The notes under the pieces: generated by a model | What the model was told of the DNA's origin: nothing | Seen by the model: the letters and a program-made list of their open reading frames with translations, nothing else | Database searches by the model: none | DNA from: Cotesia glomerata | Taxonomy: Eukaryota > Arthropoda > Insecta > Hymenoptera > Braconidae | Direction: 5' to 3' | DNA: 64,000 nt | NCBI RefSeq assembly: GCF_020080835.1 | Contig: NW_025401443.1 | Coordinates: forward strand, 248,001-312,000 | Program-made: the position numbers and the translations under genes | Part shown: positions 52,721-64,000 of the stretch, in pieces | Position numbering within the stretch: position 1 is the first letter of the stretch | Layout of the letters: each line of letters opens with the position of its first letter

Positions 52721-53010
52721 TTATTTTGTTTAACTTTGTAGTTTGAATTTAAAAATAATATTAATCGTTCATTCTAATTATTAAATCGTTATTAAATACT
52801 AAGATTCAGTTATTAAATTATTAAAATCAAATATCGAATATTTATTAGATCTGGGATTATCTACTTTAATTCGTACGCGTCACCGAAAAATTATTCCTCG
52901 AGAAAATCTGGGATTAAAATTCCTAGACAGGCGTGTCATTGTAAAATAATCTAAATAGAAGATTAAATAATAGTTGAAATAAAATTTAATTCACATTATA
53001 ACTACTTAAA
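52721..53010. other. Leader before the gag-like frame
   Basis: AT-rich with one GC-richer part (52860-52940); nothing recognisable. It may be the 5' leader of the element whose gag begins at 53011. Confidence 0.3.
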
Positions 53011-55163
53011 ATGTTTCCTCGTACCCTAGTTAATCGATTCTCGGTACCGATTAGTAATAATGCGAATTTAAAAAATCAAAATTTATTAAATTTTAATCCA
53101 ATTCAAAATTCCAATTCAAGTCTATATTTACAATTTCAAGACGATTTACTCGGACTAGACAATCCGCAAGGTGACAAACATAACAGTACTGTCGATAATA
53201 GCACTGACCCTACAAATAAGACTGACAATAACGCAAGTAGAGTAGCTGACCCCAAAGATACAAACAGTGTGACTCAACCCGTCGAGGTAGTAATTAGACA
53301 ATTAAGAGCCGAAGCAAAAACCTGGAAAACAGCTTGTCAGCAATTGATGTCACCCTTTGCCAGTACCTTAGCTCGAACGATGCCTAACACGATAAATAAT
53401 AATAATCACATCAATGACACATATGCGTTTCAGCCGCGGGAATTCCCGAGTTAAAATTTTTCAGCGGGAAATCACTCCGTGCCGCCCGCACCTGATTTTT
53501 TCCATTCGGACATGCTTCCCTACTCTACAGCATCAGCCCCAACGTTTAGTGGGACTGCGCGTTTACCGTAGCACCACCGACACCATACTATGTGTCAGGT
53601 ACACACGCACATTCACACACTACTGTACCTCACATGACGCATACTTATACAGCACCGATCGCTTCTTTCCATGTGCCTGCGTCACAGACACAGCAACACA
53701 TACATGCCATTCCAGGCATAGTCCCAAGCGCTACTCCTTCCTATACGTACCCGAGTACAGTTGCACCCTTACGGACTAATGACATTTGCCGGACTACGAA
53801 ATCATAGAATGTATTTTTTCCCCCGCGCGATTCGTCCGTAAAATTAGATGCCAAAAAATTTATTAAAACCTTAGAACAACGAATGGTCAGTAATGATATC
53901 CCTTTAGAAAATTTTAAGCCGGTTATTGCTTCAACACTAACAGGTAACATTTTAGATTGGTATTATCAAAATGAAGATTTATTTGTTAACTGGTCTGTTT
54001 TCAAAACCCACTTTAAAGTATGGCAAACCTACCAATCGGATGAAACTTTACTACAAGAAATTTATTCTTATCGACAAGCCGATGACGAACTCGGAGTCAC
54101 GTTTATTAACCGAATGCAATGCGCGTTTGCTCAGTTAGACGAGCCCCTACCTGAAAGCCGACAAGTCAAAATCATTATCCAAAAATTTAATTCACAATTT
54201 TTATTTAAATTTGCGGAAGAACATATTGACACTTATTCAATACTATATAAACGCGTTAGTTTTTGGCAACCAGTAGTAGATTCATGTCAACGCTCTTATA
54301 ATAACGAAGAAGCGAAATCTAACATGGATTCCGATTATAATCCGAAAACTCGAACAAAATTAAATGCTGTTACCAAATCGGAATTAAAGAATTCCAAGAA
54401 GATGACGATTAATTCGGAAAAGGAACAAAAGACCACGCTTTTTGCATTGTCGAATCCAAGCCCAGTTAACTCACGTAACGAAATTCCAAAAAATGACCAC
54501 TCGGACGTACTCGTATCCGTAATAACTAATTTCCAAGCCGTGATGCAGGACATGTTCGAGAATTTACAAAAGAAATTCAACCAAGTACCTTCACAGACTG
54601 ACTGCGACCGTTGTGGACGCAGTGGACATATTGCTGCAGTCTGTTGTTCACGAACTACAGACGAGATACGAAAAAGAGCCGGTTTACGACCCTTTACGAA
54701 AAACCCGGATCCCGAAAACCAAGTAGTTACTCCGGTGATCTCCAATACACCAACTAAGGCTCAAATATCCGCGATACAAATCCTTACGGCACCTATTTCT
54801 TTAACTAGTGCCCCAGTTAGGTCAGTTTCAAACAACTGTGAACCAAATACTTCAGAAACCCCTGATATTAACCAAAACAACTTAGATTACGAGTATATGG
54901 ACTATGAGTCAGACTCTGAGTCAGAAATGCTTAGTTCAACACCCAAATTAAAAATCAAATCCGGTAATGAACCTAATGACCTTATGCTCATACACAGTCT
55001 CAGCACACATGACTCAAACAACTCTAAAACATCAAGTCAAAATAAACGACAACCATCATTTCAGACTAGAACTGAGAGTACTTCAAAATTGTCGTCGATA
55101 ACAAGCGTTAAATCAGAAACTTTACCTTCTGATCCCATAATCACTTGTAATTCTAAGAAATAG
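53011..55163 (+). pseudogene. Retrotransposon Gag (Gypsy-like), broken
   Basis: An N-terminal frame (53011-53454) is followed after a frameshift by a frame that reads from about 53592 through one stop (TAG near 53805) to 55163. The capsid-like core includes ILDWYYQNEDLFVNWSVFKT and DELGVTFINRMQCAFAQL, the usual gag helix pattern. A zinc knuckle CDRCGRSGHIAAVC follows at about 54604-54645. The C-terminal third is Ser/Asn-rich. No protease, RT or integrase follows, so the element lost its pol. Gypsy is the best guess from the capsid pattern; Copia is less likely. Confidence 0.65.
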
Positions 55164-55571
55164 TCATTTTCATTACCATCTAAAATTTCATTAATACGGA
55201 CCCCTACAACGTCAACGATCAACGCCGAAGAAGCTTCAACACCATCACCTAGCTCAACATTGGCGGAATTCCTAGACCAACAATGGTACAGCCTGTCATA
55301 ACTTCTGCAGCTCCAACGCCTATAGCAGCTGTATCAGATCCATCAGATAACAATGTGGCAGCCAAACTTAAAAAGCTCATGCCGCATGACAGAAGCCAGT
55401 TGACTTCATTACCTCAACCAAACTTCAGGTTCACTTATAAACGACCTGAATGGGTTGAAGATATCTGTAAAGCAATGAAGGAAGTCCATATCTAAATCCA
55501 GAAGAATACACAGGACATCCAAGGACTCCAGAATGGCATGAAAAGACTCGTACAAAGCCATTCCTCATTAA
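55164..55571 (+). pseudogene. Coiled-coil ORF, left half (split by a transposon)
   Basis: From 55283 a frame reads through RPEWVEDICKAMKEVHI, a stop at 55493, and on as a heptad-rich segment (DIQGLQNGMKRLVQSHSSL) up to the TTAA at 55568. The same frame resumes after the transposon at 58385. It is probably part of the degraded retroelement whose gag lies upstream; the family was not recognised. Confidence 0.5.
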
Positions 55572-58384
55572 GGGCGGGGTAAGGGTTTTCACTTTCGAAA
55601 AATCGATTTTTTTTGTTTTATCTTATTGTTTAACATTTCAAGAATATGTCCTCAAAATTTTAATCCGATCTAAGCAATATTCTTGAAGTTATTGTTTAAT
55701 TAGTCTCGGGGCCTTTAACGCTCTACGGGCGGTTGGGATTGCAGTGCAGCTGTCAAGCAGGTATACAGGTTATTCATTGCTATTGTCCTGATCCCATATC
55801 CAGTTTTAGAAATATTTCATTTAGTAAAGCCAGGTAACTAAAACCATATAGATATATTTTATATTTGTATGTTTACTATACACTACATTATTTTAAAAAA
55901 AGAAACGAGCTTCAGTTAGTGGTTAGACGTTCGACCGTGCACTTGTAATTTTATTTTTTCAAAAAATTTCCTGAGCAAAAATGCCGAGAGTAAGTAAAAT
56001 TTCGCAAGAAGACCGTCAAAGTGGAAGGACCTATTTGTGTCGATCAAAAAAAAGATCAAACCCGAATAAAAAAATAAAAGATGAGGCTACCACCAAAAGT
56101 GCTTCGGCGAAGAAAATAAAACTAAATACGAGTGCTAGTGTACCGGAAGATGTTGAAAAACATTTTAGAATCATAGATTTTTTGCTTGTGTTTTCAACCA
56201 TCGCAAGTTTAGTAAAATGTGCTCAGTGTGATGGTTCAATCGAGTTCAAGAGCTGTAAAAAAGAAGGACTTGGCTTCCAAATCCAAGTCAAATGTACAAA
56301 TTGTGATCCACGCTTTATACCGTCGAGTGAGAAAACTGGTCATCGCTATGAAATCAACACTCGTTTTGCCTTTGTAATGCGTACATTAGGTTTGGGTTTA
56401 GCAGGCTGCAATAAATTTTGTGGGCTCATGGACAAAGCAAGTAATTTTCTATCAAAACAATCTTATTTGGATCTCATGAAATCTATTTGCTGCAGCATCG
56501 AAACGACTGCTGAGAAATTTCTTGTCTCCGCCGCAGATGAAGAAAAACAGCTAACACGTGCGAATTCGGAGTCAGACACTTTGACCGTTTCTGGTGACGG
56601 CACGTGGCAGAAGCAAGGCTTTAGCTCTTCCTTTGGCGTCACTTCCTTGATTGGATATTGGTCTGGAAAAGTTATCGATATTTTCGTAAGTAGTTCGCAC
56701 TGCCAGGCTTGCAAATTATGGAGAAATCAATTAAATACTTATGAATTTCAAGATTGGTATGAAGAACATGTTGGAAAAGATGAATGCCAAGCAAATCACA
56801 CCGGACCATCAGGTAACATGGAAGTAAATGCTGTCATCGAACTGTTTCGCCGATCAGAAGAAAAATACGGAGCGAAAATCAGCAACTATATTGGAGACGG
56901 AGATAGTAAAACTTACGGCAATTTAGTAAAAGCTCAACCGTATGGTTAAAATTTTATTATACATAATAAAGAATGTGTAGGTCACGTGCAAAAAAAGAAT
57001 GGGTAAACGTCTACGTGATCTAGTAAATAAAACTGTTGAACATAAAGTTGTAAAAACCGGAAAAAATGCTGGTAAAACAAGACAAAGTAAATTACTCGGT
57101 GGCAAAGGAAAGCTCACTTGAAAAGTCATTGATAATTTGATTCGATACTACGGAGCAGCAATCAGAAATAATTGTGATTCTTTAGAAGGAATGAAAAATG
57201 CAGTCTGGGCAACGTTCTACCACCAGCAGTCAACAGACGATTACCCTCAACACCATAAGTGCATGAGCGGTGAGAACTCGTGGTGTTCGTATCAAAAAGC
57301 TTTGGCCACAACAGGAGTGGAAAATTTCAATTATGACTACACTCCACTTCCACAAGATGTCATAGAAGCGATCAAACCGATTTATGAAGATTTGAGTAAA
57401 GACGAACTTCTAGAAAGGTTTCTTGGAGGTTTTACTCAAAATGCCAACGAAAGTTTGAACCAGCTGATTTGGAGAATTGCACCGAAAAAATTATCTGGCA
57501 GCAGACAAATTGTTAAATTTGCATCTTATGTAGCTGCATGCACATTCAATGAAGGTGCTGGTGCTCTTCTAACTTTTCTGTCTGACATGGACGTCAGTGT
57601 CGGCCCAAGCGCTCAAGAGTATGCATCATCTACGGACAGCAATCGCATTGATAGGGCCGAGTTCCAAGCTGTGCAGCAGAGCAAAGAAGCCAGAATAAAA
57701 CGAAGATTTGAAAAAAAACAGGCTGAAGACATCGACAATGCTGAAGGATGTGTGCTGTATGGAGCTGGAATTGATGATTCTGTGTAAGTTAAAAAAAAAA
57801 TTTTTTTTCTTCACTTTTTTGCTTCATAAACTTTAAACGCGTTTTTCTCAAAACTACTTTTTCAAAGTCCGTGTTCACTGCCATTTGAAAACTACTCGAC
57901 CGATTCATTTCAAACTTTGTACACATTTTCTTCATATAAAATACCTCCCTCCTACGTTTAGTAAAAATTTTTTTTTTAACATTAAGGGTGTTTCCCACCC
58001 ACAAAATGGCGGAAATTTTAGTCGAAAATAACGGTTCACACTTTAAATGGCCGCCAAAAATTTTTAAATTAAAAAAAAAATAATCAGAGAACATTGGGGG
58101 AAAGATTTGTTTATAATTTAACTAAATTTTTATGGTTTTTTATTTTCAGATAATTTCCGGCCGAGTTACAGTGAACACCGCAAATTGTTTTTTTTTCAAG
58201 ACGTCCTGGGGGAAGCTCTGTCATGGGCTAATGGTTTAATATTTTTGCATGAAAAATTTACAGAACATAGTCAAAACTATGCTCAATAATGTATAGAAGG
58301 TTTGAATAAAATTGCTCAATCGATATTTGAGATAAAAAATCACAAAAAAAGTTTTTTTTTTACGCTGAAACCCTTACCCCTCCC
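55572..58384 (+). mobile_element. DNA transposon with TTAA target duplication (Kolobok- or piggyBac-like ends), 2.81 kb
   Basis: Terminal inverted repeats GGGCGGGGTAAGGGTTTTCA (left) and the inverse of CTGAAACCCTTACCCCTCCC (right) match at 17-18 of 20 bases. TTAA flanks both sides (55568-55571 and 58385-58388). Removing the element and one TTAA restores an open coiled-coil frame, which proves the insertion. The coding region 55981-57787 is of the insect 'Mutator-like' transposase family. However, the TTAA duplication is typical of Kolobok and piggyBac, not of Mutator (8-9 bp). Confidence 0.8.
55981..57787 (+). pseudogene. Mutator-like/Kolobok-like transposase, broken
   Basis: The first frame (55981-56949) has a basic N-terminus, a CAQCDG...CTNCD zinc-binding part and the catalytic SGDGTWQKQGFSSSFGVTSL and NYIGDGDSKTYGNL motifs, each with an Asp. 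The second (57137-57787) has SKDELLERFLGGFTQNANES with the likely acidic third residue. Between them are a TAA at 56947, a one-base shift in an A-run near 56990 and a TGA at 57119, though homologous text (ECVGHVQKK, then LGGKGKLT) is readable. It is inactive. The start at 55981 has a good context and no longer alternative. Confidence 0.8.
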
Positions 58385-59019
58385 TTAAAGAATTGCCAAC
58401 TCACCAACCTGGCAAGTTCTGTACGTGAAGTAGAACGAGATGTCGTTGCCGTCAAACAACGACTTAACTCAATCGAACCCAAAATGCATAAACTGGAAAA
58501 ATATCCAGATAAATGCAAGGAGCCTGTCCAACCAGAAGCCGATTCACTTCTATTGATTTTCAAGGGAAAACAAGACACTACTATTTACAAAATTGGAACT
58601 AAAAATCGTCAGTTAGCTCAAAAATCAACTTTGGAAAAAATTAAATTCTCTCAGTCGAAAATTTATCTCGACAAGATTTACGAGACGAGCCTGTAACTAA
58701 TCCAGCCATGGTAACAATTTTAAATTCGTTACCGCATTATCAGACACAAACAACACCAATATACGATGTCTCACGTACTCGAGAGTATACATTCAACCAA
58801 GCTTGGAAACACGCTGAATTTTGTTTTCGTCCACCTGAAAACGAGATAAAGGACAACTTCCAAGGACACTACCAAAGATGTAGAGTACCAATTCAACTTT
58901 TTGATCCAGAATGCCAGGCTAATAACCGACGTTGGCCTGGATACAAGAACGGGGTTGAGATAAAGAACAACGAAGAGAACATCGAAGACTTCCACGAGAC
59001 GCACCAGCGTTCTCTGTAA
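58385..59019 (+). pseudogene. Coiled-coil ORF, right half, and following frame
   Basis: Directly after the TTAA the interrupted frame continues with a heptad pattern (SSVREVERDVVAVKQRLNSI). It ends at 58696 after a basic, Ser/Lys-rich tail. A second frame (58708-59019) of about 100 residues ends in EDFHETHQRSL; it has no recognisable domain. Both are likely decayed parts of the same retroelement. Confidence 0.4.
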
Positions 59020-59447
59020 AGACAAACCCCTATCCACTCATTTACATCATCATTTATTAATTTATATTATCTTCTAAAAAATTACTGTATTATCATTCAT
59101 ATCATTAATTAAATTATCACTGTATTATTATACTATTATCATTATTTTCTATTATACAACTATAACTACTATAAAATTTATATTAAACATCTATCATACT
59201 ATTACATTATAAAAACTATAATATTTACTAAATCATTTATATCATCTAAAATTATATCTGCCAGTTTAATTTGTTTCAATTACAGCTGCAGACCAATCAA
59301 AAAAAAAAACAACAAAAACAAACAACAATTAATTAAAAATTAAAATTTTATTTTTTATATTCAGCCCAGCAAATAGATCGAAGTCTAGACCGGAGTTTCG
59401 ACCATTAGCGCAAGCAAACGTCCTACTAAATTAATTATTCACTTACA
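59020..59447. other. Non-coding AT-rich stretch
   Basis: ATTA-rich sequence followed by an A-rich tract (59300-59345); nothing identifiable. Confidence 0.35.
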
Positions 59448-60107
59448 GGTGACGACTCACCAGTCCATACATACATCCATTCCCCAGGTGATTACTCACC
59501 AACCCATTCATCGAAATTTCCTAATTAACAAACTTTTTAACCACTACTATCAAGTGATTACTCACCAATCCATACCACTATCAGGTGACCACTCACCAAT
59601 CCTTCATCAAACTACCCTACCTAGGTGATCACTCACCACTACTGCTATCACCTTATCATTCCTATACTCGGTGACGACTCACCAATTCATTCAAAGAGCT
59701 AGCTCGGTTCAAAAATTGACGGGGTAGTCTTGGCTTGGCAGGGAGGATTGAGACACTACAAATGTCCCGATTTTATCAGCCTGGCGAACTACCACCCGAA
59801 ATTTTCGTTACCAACGCTCGCTAAATTAATGTGTAGCTCCCGTGACGTCACAGGACGACACGAGGAGGGGAAAAAACGGTTACGAACCTCAAACCTTGAG
59901 CATTGATCGACACTTCGATCTATCCCCCGGTGTCAACCACCACGCTAGATTTTTCTTAGTCAAATCTTATAAATTACTACTACTACTATCAGGTGACTAC
60001 GCACCAAAAACTCACTAAATCTCTAAAAGTTTATTATCTAATAAAATAATATTTTATATCATTTCTATTTATTTTATTATTTTGCATTAGGTGATTACTC
60101 ACCACGT
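59448..60107. repeat. Dispersed GGTGA-nnnn-TCACC hairpin repeats
   Basis: The motif GGTGAnnacTCACC (5-bp arms, 4-bp loop) recurs at about 59448, 59486, 59552 (one base changed), 59583, 59623, 59671, 59989 (changed) and 60087. It is usually preceded by 'ca' and followed by 'aatcca'. Spacing is 30-70 bp in the first block. Could be LTR enhancer repeats of the adjacent retroelement, protein-binding sites or structured RNA. A poly(A) signal (AATAAA) lies at about 60228. Confidence 0.75.
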
Positions 60108-60584
60108 TTATTCATTTATATTTAATTAGCTATAATCCTAAGTATAAGTGTCCTATTTTTACAAGTATTTCATTGAATTGCGTTACCGAAACACTACAAG
60201 CTTATATTTAAAGTGTTGATTTGGTGAAATAAAGTTAAGTTTGTTATAATCCTTGTCACCAATCACCATTTATTGTTGAAAACACCAACACCTCTTTACC
60301 ACGACTACCTGCAACCTGCCAAAGGGTCAATCAAGGACGAAGGCTCATCCTTGCAGTTAAAAGTTGTAAATAATTAAAGCAAGTTAACTGGCACGCGTGA
60401 GAACTTCTGTCTAAAACTAATAAATTCATCTAAAGACAAAGACACTCATTGGTTTACGGGAGCGGAATATCCCAGAGCAGCGAATCCCAATTTTTAGAAG
60501 TTTAGGCGATTATTTCTTACCCACGAGGTTTAATGGTCTAAATAATTAAATTTTTAAATTAAGCAAAAATTTAGTGTTTCAATA
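60108..60584. other. Possible LTR end, no gene
   Basis: Contains AATAAA near 60228 and GC-richer text; a (TA)n tract at about 60583-60598 precedes the next repeat. No ORF of note. Confidence 0.3.
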
Positions 60585-61365
60585 TATATATATATATATG
60601 ATATAACGCGCCATGTCAGCAGGATTGCGCCCACAGTTCTCAACCGATCGTCATGAAATTTTGTGAGCTTATTCTGTGGATTAATACCGAAATTAAGTTC
60701 GAAGATGAGCAAAATCGGCCGGTTAATTTACGAGTTTCTGGGTGTTTAAAAATTTTTTTCATTTTCAAAAAATTTTGAATTTCGTAGATTTTATGAAAAT
60801 AATTTTCCAGATTTAAAAGATAGATAAATTCTATCAAATTTATCTTAAATTTCATTGAATTACCTTTAATATAAACTATCATTTGTCTAGTTGAAATGAT
60901 TTTTTTAATTAATTTCGTGATTTTGAAAATTTTCAAAAATTTTTCAAGGAACGTATTTCGGCCCTTTTTTTCAAATAATTTTTAGGCTGTTATTACTCTT
61001 TTAAAAGATAGCTTAAATCTATCAAATTTATGTTAAAATTTACATAATTATCTTCAATTGGAGCTATTATTCGTCTCCTTTGATACATTTTTCAATTTAT
61101 TTCGTAGTTGGGAAAATTAAAAAAAATCTAGAATAAACAAATTTTTAGATTTTATCATCAAATGACTTTCATTTGTTACAAATCCTATTTTTTAGGTAAA
61201 TGTCTTCAAATATCTATTTGTTGTAGTCAGTCTCATATCGTTATTTGCAAAAATATAATCAAAAATACATTTTAGGACATTATTGCCTTTTAATAACGTG
61301 TTTTTTTTAAATATTCAAACGAGAAATCTACCTATCCATGTCGGGTATGGCCGAATGGCGCTTTT
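60585..61365. repeat. Repeat related to 22400-23340
   Basis: Opens 'gatataacgcg' after (TA)n, as at 22410. It has the same 'aagttcgaagatgagcaaaatcgg' type of text (at 22508 'aagttcaaagatgagcttaatcgg') and ends 'gaaatctacctatcc...gccgaatggcg' as at 23308. The interior is diverged. No coding capacity; the minus-strand frame 60640-60936 is spurious. Confidence 0.55.
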
Positions 61366-61489
61366 TTCCGAGCTGTTTAATATTTGCTGATTCAGAAAGC
61401 GAAAATTTAACCCTAGAAGATACAGAAGATGATGAATATGATAATAATATATAGAAAAGCACGCATATAAACTAATATACTTCGGGATA

Positions 61490-62385
61490 GAAGTTTATTT
61501 AACATGATTTATTATATTTATTATGATGGTAAAAAAACACGCCATTACAAGTAATGATTGGGTCTTCAGTTCAATCAACTTGTAAATGTTCATCACTAGG
61601 GCCAGGACTTTCGCAGTTGTTTAAATGAGCATTCATATGTTTAACCTCAAATTTGAATAAAGAAAAAACGCCAACTTCCTGGCCCTATTCATCACTAATT
61701 AAGAAATTAGATCGTTTGGGAATGAGTATATCATACGACGAAATCCAAAGAAGTCAGACTCGTCTTGCTAAGTTTGTCATTTGAAAAAGTCAGGATAATG
61801 TACCGATTCCAATTCATTTTTATAAACAAATATTTACTATTACAGCTTTCGATAATTTTGACCACAATGGAACTACTGCTTCTGGTTTGGATGGTGTCCA
61901 CGACACTGTGACTGTTTTGTTTCAAGATAAATCTTTAGAAATAATGAAAAAACCTAAAATGTCAGATTACAGTGTTCCAAAACGTGATAGAACCTTTCAA
62001 AATGTTCTACCTTGTCTTCTGTAAAATTTACAGAAATATGAACATGCCAGTAGACCAATCAACATACCAGATGATTTTAAGGTACAATCTTCTGCATCTG
62101 ACATTTCGGCAGAAAATTATAATGAATTATCCATTGATAATTTAACGTGGACCTTATCCAGAATGGATTTATTACAAATTCCTAGTCAAATATCAAAACT
62201 CGATGAAACACAAAATATCCCGTCTTGGTCTGCTTTCCACTCAACTCTAACTACCGATAAACGTCCGGTACCGTCAACAGGTATTCCTCTTATTTTACCA
62301 CACTCAGTTAAAGATAGTTCCACTGTTTATTCTTGTATGAAAGATTTTAACAATATTTTCTAGCAGCTAGATCAAAATTCTTTTC
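61490..62385 (+). pseudogene. Multi-copy TE-type protein, N-terminal part (decayed)
   Basis: Reading around stops (about 61782, 62023 and 62361), the plus strand encodes SISYDEIQRSQTRLAKF, then TITAFDNFDHNGTTASGLDG with HDTVTVLFQD, then NIPSWSAFHSTLT. This pattern (a DNxDH...G..HDT core) belongs to a large uncharacterised invertebrate family that I remember as repetitive. The 62163-62363 frame is one piece. The protein continues at 63315 after an inserted element. Function unknown; conserved Asp/His suggests a nuclease or transposase. Confidence 0.5.
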
Positions 62386-63314
62386 TTACTCTCCTAGCCG
62401 AAAGTACGCTTTTCCGGGCAGCACTTTACTCCAGAAAGAGCAACTTTTATGGACTGCTCTAACGCATGCGCGCTACGCATATTTTCTGGCCCGACAGCAC
62501 AGAATCTCGCTTTCTTTTGTATTTTCATGGCGCGACCGGCCTACACAGCAAGTTTCAACTATGTATATAACAGTCACAAAATCGTCTGTACGTAACATGT
62601 CAGCGCATAAACTAACCAAAAAATGTCAAAGATATAAAAATAATTTTCAACTAGATCATTGTTAATGAACTATTTAATAATAATACTGCTCAAATAATTT
62701 ATATAAAAAATTTAAAAAATAAAATATAATAGTTTTGTTAATTTTATTTGCTTTCTTTTATATTTTGATAGTTAGTACAGCAATGTTTATAAAACAATCC
62801 ATGTACTTTACAAACTTCTTATAATTTAATTTCAATCTTTCTTAGCCGTCGATTACTATAATTAAAAACTAATTTTTAATCAACTTAAAAAAATAAATTC
62901 GGTTATTAGAACGAGTTTAAATATTTGTGACAAATTCTGTGCATATTATCACTTTTAATCAGAGCATTTGTTAGTAAAGTTTAAAATAACATATTTTTTT
63001 CAATTTATTAATTTTTATTTTTTTTTATACCCGCCCCGACCAGCAAAGCCTCGGCTGTGCAAAAGTCGGGCAGCGCCCCCCTCGCGCCCGGCAAAACCTC
63101 GGCTTTGTCTCGGTTTTGCAAAACCTCTTTCACGGGGTTGCATACTTTCGGCTTGAGAGCAAGAAAAATAGTATACAACCTACGACCAGAATGTTGGATG
63201 CCCTGACGTATGTGATATGAAGGCCTCGGCTACGTCTCGGCCATTATATCCCATACGCCAGGAAATTCAACTTTCTGGCCTAGTGTTGTAATATACCATT
63301 ACCAGTATTTTACG
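62386..63314. mobile_element. Element inserted into the decayed gene
   Basis: It separates two parts of one protein: QQLDQNSFLT before, DQDVYRVARDI after. Near its left end 'agccgaaagtacg' and, at 63142-63155, 'catactttcggct' form an inverted pair. The interior is AT-rich with a GC-rich block (63030-63130) of repeated 'cctcggct' strings and ends in a fold-back unit. No coding capacity; the frame 62968-63156 is spurious. Boundaries are inferred from the protein break. Confidence 0.45.
63172..63293. repeat. Fold-back palindrome, about 120 bp
   Basis: The arms (63172-63222 and 63242-63293) are inverse copies: 'acgaccagaatgttgg', 'gacgtatgtgatat' on one side, 'atcccatacgccagg', 'caactttctggcc' on the other. 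They surround a short centre with 'cctcggctacgtctcgg'. Typical of a MITE or a hairpin-forming fold-back. Confidence 0.6.
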
Positions 63315-64000
63315 ATCAGGATGTGTATCGAGTAGCTAGAGATATAAAGTTAAAAAATCCTAACGAATTTAAGGACTTATGCATTTTCATGGGAAATTTT
63401 CATTTCATAAAATGTTCACTCACAGCTATTAGTAAGTATCTAGAAAATAGCGGGGTTGAAAATTTACTCGTGGAAACAGAAGCCTTTGGACCAGGGGTAG
63501 CAGAGCAAGTGTTGAATGGTGCTAATTATGCAAGATCTCTGAAGGCATTTTTGCTTATTAGTGAAACATTACAAAGACTACAGCTAGAAGCTTTTTTTAA
63601 TACAACTTCATTGGAAAATTTCGAAGAAGAACTTGAGTCTTTTCATTTATTAAAGGAAGTATTGATTGAAAAAAAAAGTATTAGTTTGAAAATTGCTTTT
63701 GGAGATTTTATAAAATCTAGATGTGCAGAGTCATTATCATTTCATTATTGGACTAATGTTATGATAATGATTGAGATTGTAAAGGATTTAATTGAAAGTG
63801 ATCGAAGTGGTGATTGGAATTTATAAGTATGGAGTCTGTTAAAAAAATGCTCCCGATATTTCATGTTTTAGATCGTACTAATTACGGTCGTTGGGGTAGA
63901 TTATACCTCCAAGATTTGCTATCCTTGAGCCACTCTCATCTAGATGTCTATCAAGAGTTTCTTGGTGGTAAGTTCACTGTAAAACTCTCGAATAATTCTT
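63315..64000 (+). pseudogene. Multi-copy TE-type protein, C-terminal part, running off the window
   Basis: The frame 63323-63826 (in fact open from about 63315) continues the gene at 61490: VYRVARDIKLKNPNEFKDL, then SGVENLLVETEAFGPG, then AEQVLNGANYARSLKAFLL. A one-base shift after SGDWNL moves the rest into another frame (SVKKMLPIFHVLDRTNYGRW, then LDVYQEFLGGKF), which goes past 64000. The order of blocks matches the same invertebrate family. The gene is broken by stops, a frameshift and the insertion. Confidence 0.55.

Noticed and set aside
53414..53779. His/Thr/Cys-rich ORF in the gag region
   Set aside because: Out-of-frame reading of the gag linker; the frame at 53592 links to the capsid and zinc knuckle instead.
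57789..58094. Minus-strand ORF after the TTAA-element transposase
   Set aside because: Lies in the non-coding 3' part of the transposon, composition-driven, with no domain.

Overview
This is a eukaryotic, very AT-rich window made almost entirely of transposable elements (TEs) at different stages of decay. There are no operons, ribosome-binding sites or other prokaryotic signals; genes have GT-AG introns. The mix of families (BEL/Pao with DUF5641, a Dong/R4-type LINE in TAA repeats, Tc5-like and TTAA-flanked DNA transposons, non-autonomous Helitrons, an arthropod-type endogenous viral glycoprotein) points to an arthropod, most likely an insect. A hymenopteran is my best guess, but nothing in the sequence proves it. 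A run of 100 Ns at 44167-44266 marks a scaffold join. I see no convincing single-copy host gene.

Layout. 567-3260: minus-strand Helitron composite with 15-bp minisatellites and a tRNA-like block. 3724-9914: a spliced minus-strand gene that reads in frame as a Tc1/mariner (IS630-type) DDE transposase, a Ulp1-type SUMO protease and a second cysteine-peptidase-like domain. Its long intron holds three small inverted-repeat elements. 10540-14340: a minisatellite array split by a Tc5-like transposon (10858-13543, TAA target duplication). 14567-18183: the 3' end of an LTR element, with a frameshifted glycoprotein gene resembling arthropod chuvirus-type envelopes, two accessory ORFs and the 3' LTR. 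18312-22103: a Dong/R4-like LINE inside a (TAA)n tract. 22258-27460: old repeats, a PHD-like fragment and a degraded minus-strand LTR element. 28323-30092: an apparently intact TE-type gene of unknown function with one in-frame intron. 30100-36900: a LINE scrap and a 100-bp tandem array split by a solo LTR. 37041-44143: more Helitrons, one minus-strand copy facing a tandem plus-strand array. 44267-51998: a BEL/Pao retrotransposon on the minus strand. 52980-59020: a decayed gag region split by a TTAA-flanked DNA transposon. 59448-61365: a hairpin-repeat tract and an old repeat. 61490-64000: a decayed multi-copy TE-type gene interrupted by a fold-back element and running off the window.

The most interesting item is the 3724-9914 gene. 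Seven consecutive exons join without a stop and preserve all catalytic residues of the DDE and Ulp1 domains. The only such departure I can see is in the third domain, where an Asn stands in a likely catalytic Asp position.
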